Translations under genes and position numbers: made by a program
Shown here: one piece after another, positions 5,716 to 7,009 of the stretch
How the letters are laid out: each line of letters opens with the position of its first letter
Position numbering within the stretch: position 1 is the first letter of the stretch
Notes under the pieces: model-generated
Told to the model about the DNA's origin: nothing
Database searches by the model: none
Seen by the model: only the letters and a program-made list of their open reading frames with translations
Assembly (NCBI GenBank): GCA_021735285.1
Contig: JAIPHI010000139.1
Location: 1 to 7,009 of the forward strand
Reading direction: 5' to 3'
Length of the DNA stretch: 7,009 bases
Source: Fidelibacterota bacterium
GTDB taxonomy: Bacteria > Fidelibacterota > UBA2242 > JAFGTP01

Positions 5716-6402
5716 TTATTCTACCAATACATAGTTAAAATATTCTTCTTCCACATCGGTTTCAATTTTTTTAAAAACGAACGCTTTCCCTTTCACCTTT
5801 GTTTGTACCTGGCTTATTTTACAGGCTCCGGTAGCTTTCATCTGTTGATATTCTATTACCATGCTGAAGGTATCAATTTTCACAGAGAAAGCAGGAGAAA
5901 AAGGAGCTTTATTATACATTTTTATTCGTTTAATAACATCAATCTTTTTATCAATTTTAATTTCCCCCTGTAGATGTTCAGCCACTTTATCATTTTCATC
6001 AGGTGCAAATTGAAATATGTAGGTTAATATTCCGTTAGAATCATTAATCAGCTGGAAATCCTTCATATCTTCATTTGTAAATCGTAATTGTCGGGAATTG
6101 CCATTTACCTCTGCGATTTGTTCTTTCCTTTTTTGATACTGTTCGATTCTTTCTTGCTCAGGCTCTTTGCCATTTACTGAAATTAGATTCCATCTGTTAT
6201 CGATCGGTAATTCAGGATTATAACTTTCTAATATGGTGTCTTCCGGTCCAATTGTTTTTTTATGATAAGCATATTTGAATACGGTATCAGCTTCCATCTT
6301 ATTAAAGACCTTTTCTATTTTATCCGGCATTTTAGCGAATAAAATATTGCCTAGCACGAAAGGAAGAAGATAAATTAAATACTTTTTTAATCTACTTTGC
6401 AT
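5716..6402 (-). CDS. Exported protein of unknown function, 228 residues
   Basis: I do not recognise a named function. Residues 1-23 (to NILFA before K24) form a cleavable signal peptide with basic residues at 4-7, without a lipobox, so the protein is probably periplasmic. A charged middle contains RWNLISVNGKEP (70-81) followed by a helical, Glu/Lys-rich stretch to about 98. A similar RW-L-S-V-x-G-x-x-P pattern occurs in conserved hypothetical exported proteins as I recall them. The C-terminal half alternates short beta-strand-like segments (LTYIFQFAP, GEIKIDKKIDVIKRIKMYNKAPFSPAF, VQTKVKGKAFVFKKI), reminiscent of the open-barrel fold of LolA-type proteins, but that is only a guess. ATG at 6402 is preceded by GGAG (6411-6414) eight bases away. 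It is a single gene with its own terminator and a candidate promoter. Confidence 0.85.
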   Translation of the reverse strand: MQSRLKKYLIYLLPFVLGNILFAKMPDKIEKVFNKMEADTVFKYAYHKKTIGPEDTILESYNPELPIDNRWNLISVNGKEPEQERIEQYQKRKEQIAEVNGNSRQLRFTNEDMKDFQLINDSNGILTYIFQFAPDENDKVAEHLQGEIKIDKKIDVIKRIKMYNKAPFSPAFSVKIDTFSMVIEYQQMKATGACKISQVQTKVKGKAFVFKKIETDVEEEYFNYVLVE

Positions 6403-6462
6403 TACACATTCTCCATTATCTGAATTACTGCTTGTAGTAAAGAACCTGGTTACTTAATTTTT

Positions 6463-6468
6463 ATTATA
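6463..6468 (-). promoter_or_regulatory. Candidate -10 box of the 228-residue protein gene
   Basis: The minus strand has a perfect TATAAT, which would start transcription near 6456 and give a leader of about 54 bases. I see no good -35 box at 16-18 bases upstream. A palindrome, tgaatt-aat-aattca (6495-6509), lies where an activator could bind instead, centred about 46 bases upstream of that start. Confidence 0.35.
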
Positions 6469-6552
6469 AAAAAATAAACTTGATTTTTTTATTCTGAATT
6501 AATAATTCAATTTTAATTCGTAACAATATAACAAAATTATTCATATGTTTAA

Positions 6553-6566
6553 TTGATTTAAATCAC
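6553..6566. promoter_or_regulatory. FNR/CRP-family-like box in the divergent intergenic region
   Basis: TTGATTTAAATCAC matches nine of ten specified bases of the FNR box (TTGAT-N4-ATCAA); its core tgatttaaatca is a perfect palindrome. The same centre also matches eight of ten bases of a CRP site. It ends 23 bases before the DUF523 start codon, so if functional it would probably block that gene or act from a distance on the divergent one. AT-rich context makes chance possible. Confidence 0.3.
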
Positions 6567-6589
6567 AAACTGTTCCCGGAAAGGAGATC

Positions 6590-7009
6590 ATGAAAATAGT
6601 AAGTGCTTGTCTGGCTGGAATTGAATGTGCTTATGATGGAAAAAATAGATTGAATAAAAAAGTTAGAAAACTGGTGAAACAGGGAAAAGCTATCCCGGTC
6701 TGCCCTGAGCAATTAGGTGGCTTACCCACCCCCAGAATTCCATCAGAGAGGGCGAAAGATAAAGTTGTCAATAAAAATGGAGTAGATATAACTGAAAATT
6801 TCAGAAAAGGTGCTCGGGAAGCTTTGAAGATTGCACAATTGGTAGATTGTAAATGTGCCATTCTCAAATCACGTTCCCCATCCTGCGGTTATGGCAAAAT
6901 TTATGACGGTACTTTTTCCAATACATTAATAAATGGTAATGGTGTGTTTGCTGATTTATTGGTTGAACAGGGAATCAAAATATTAACTGAACAGAATGCA
7001 TCATCAGCT
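6590..7009 (+). CDS. DUF523 / TudS-family protein, 3' end cut by window edge
   Basis: 140 codons are present, with no stop by the end of the window. The family signature is clear: KIVSACLAGIECAYDGK (2-18), IPVCPEQLGGLPTPR (35-49) and ILKSRSPSCGYGKIYDGTF (91-109). Cys7, Cys38 and Cys99 correspond to the three conserved cysteines that hold the [4Fe-4S] cluster in TudS, the thiouracil desulfidase that defines a biochemical activity for DUF523; assignment of these residues is by position from memory. An iron-sulfur desulfidase role acting on thiolated pyrimidines or related small molecules is therefore plausible, not shown. Members usually have 140-160 residues, so little is missing. AAGGAG (6581-6586) is only three bases from the ATG, an unusually tight spacing, but the conserved motif begins at residue 2 and fixes the start. 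Confidence 0.92.
   Translation, partial: MKIVSACLAGIECAYDGKNRLNKKVRKLVKQGKAIPVCPEQLGGLPTPRIPSERAKDKVVNKNGVDITENFRKGAREALKIAQLVDCKCAILKSRSPSCGYGKIYDGTFSNTLINGNGVFADLLVEQGIKILTEQNASSA

Noticed and set aside
5633..5734. Short plus-strand frame starting MKSFLKYKKK, 33 codons, with a purine-rich stretch upstream
   Set aside because: It reads straight through the minus-strand terminator hairpin and into the end of the opposing gene; the apparent ribosome binding site is weak.
5707..5973. Plus-strand open frame of 88 codons
   Set aside because: It is antisense to the 3' end of the 228-residue protein gene; its Phe/Tyr/His-rich product is typical of reverse readings of Lys/Glu-rich coding sequence.
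6631..6867. Minus-strand open frame of 78 codons
   Set aside because: It is antisense to the well-conserved DUF523 gene.

Overview
The window looks like a piece of an AT-rich genome from the FCB superphylum (Bacteroidota, Ignavibacteriota, Calditrichota, Marinimicrobia and relatives). The grounds are a TonB-dependent receptor with an N-terminal carboxypeptidase-regulatory-like domain, an adjoining surface-type lipoprotein, a GH97-family glycosidase, and the calcium-loop motif style (DLNGNGKWDDGE) of the lipoprotein. Consensus-like Shine-Dalgarno sequences and TATAAT-like -10 boxes argue mildly against a core Bacteroidia genome. I cannot name the phylum from sequence alone.

Layout. Positions 1-894 (minus) hold the N-terminal 298 codons of a GH97 glycoside hydrolase, with its own promoter near 952-980. 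Positions 895-1753 are non-coding and packed with palindromes. Within them, 1001-1631 looks like a non-autonomous mobile element: it has short imperfect inverted ends and is bracketed by a 17-bp direct repeat with one mismatch. Positions 1691-1730 are the terminator of a two-gene minus-strand operon: a TonB-dependent receptor (2880-5255) followed after 16 bases by a lipoprotein (1754-2863). Upstream of the operon is a 460-base gap containing an excellent CRP-type palindrome (5532-5553), a second weaker CRP-type site at promoter-proximal spacing, and the terminator (5651-5686) of the next gene. Positions 5716-6402 (minus) encode an exported protein of unknown function. A divergent intergenic region with an FNR/CRP-like box leads to a plus-strand DUF523/TudS-family gene that starts at 6590 and is still open at the window end.

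How the parts fit. The receptor and lipoprotein are very likely cotranscribed and act together at the outer membrane. The lipoprotein is not SusD-like; its layout resembles DUF4249-type partners, with an acidic calcium-binding-like insert. The GH97 enzyme downstream has a separate promoter, so a functional link to the receptor is only suggested by proximity. The most unusual part is the structured, possibly mobile, intergenic segment just upstream of the GH97 promoter. The best regulatory lead is the set of CRP/FNR-type sites.
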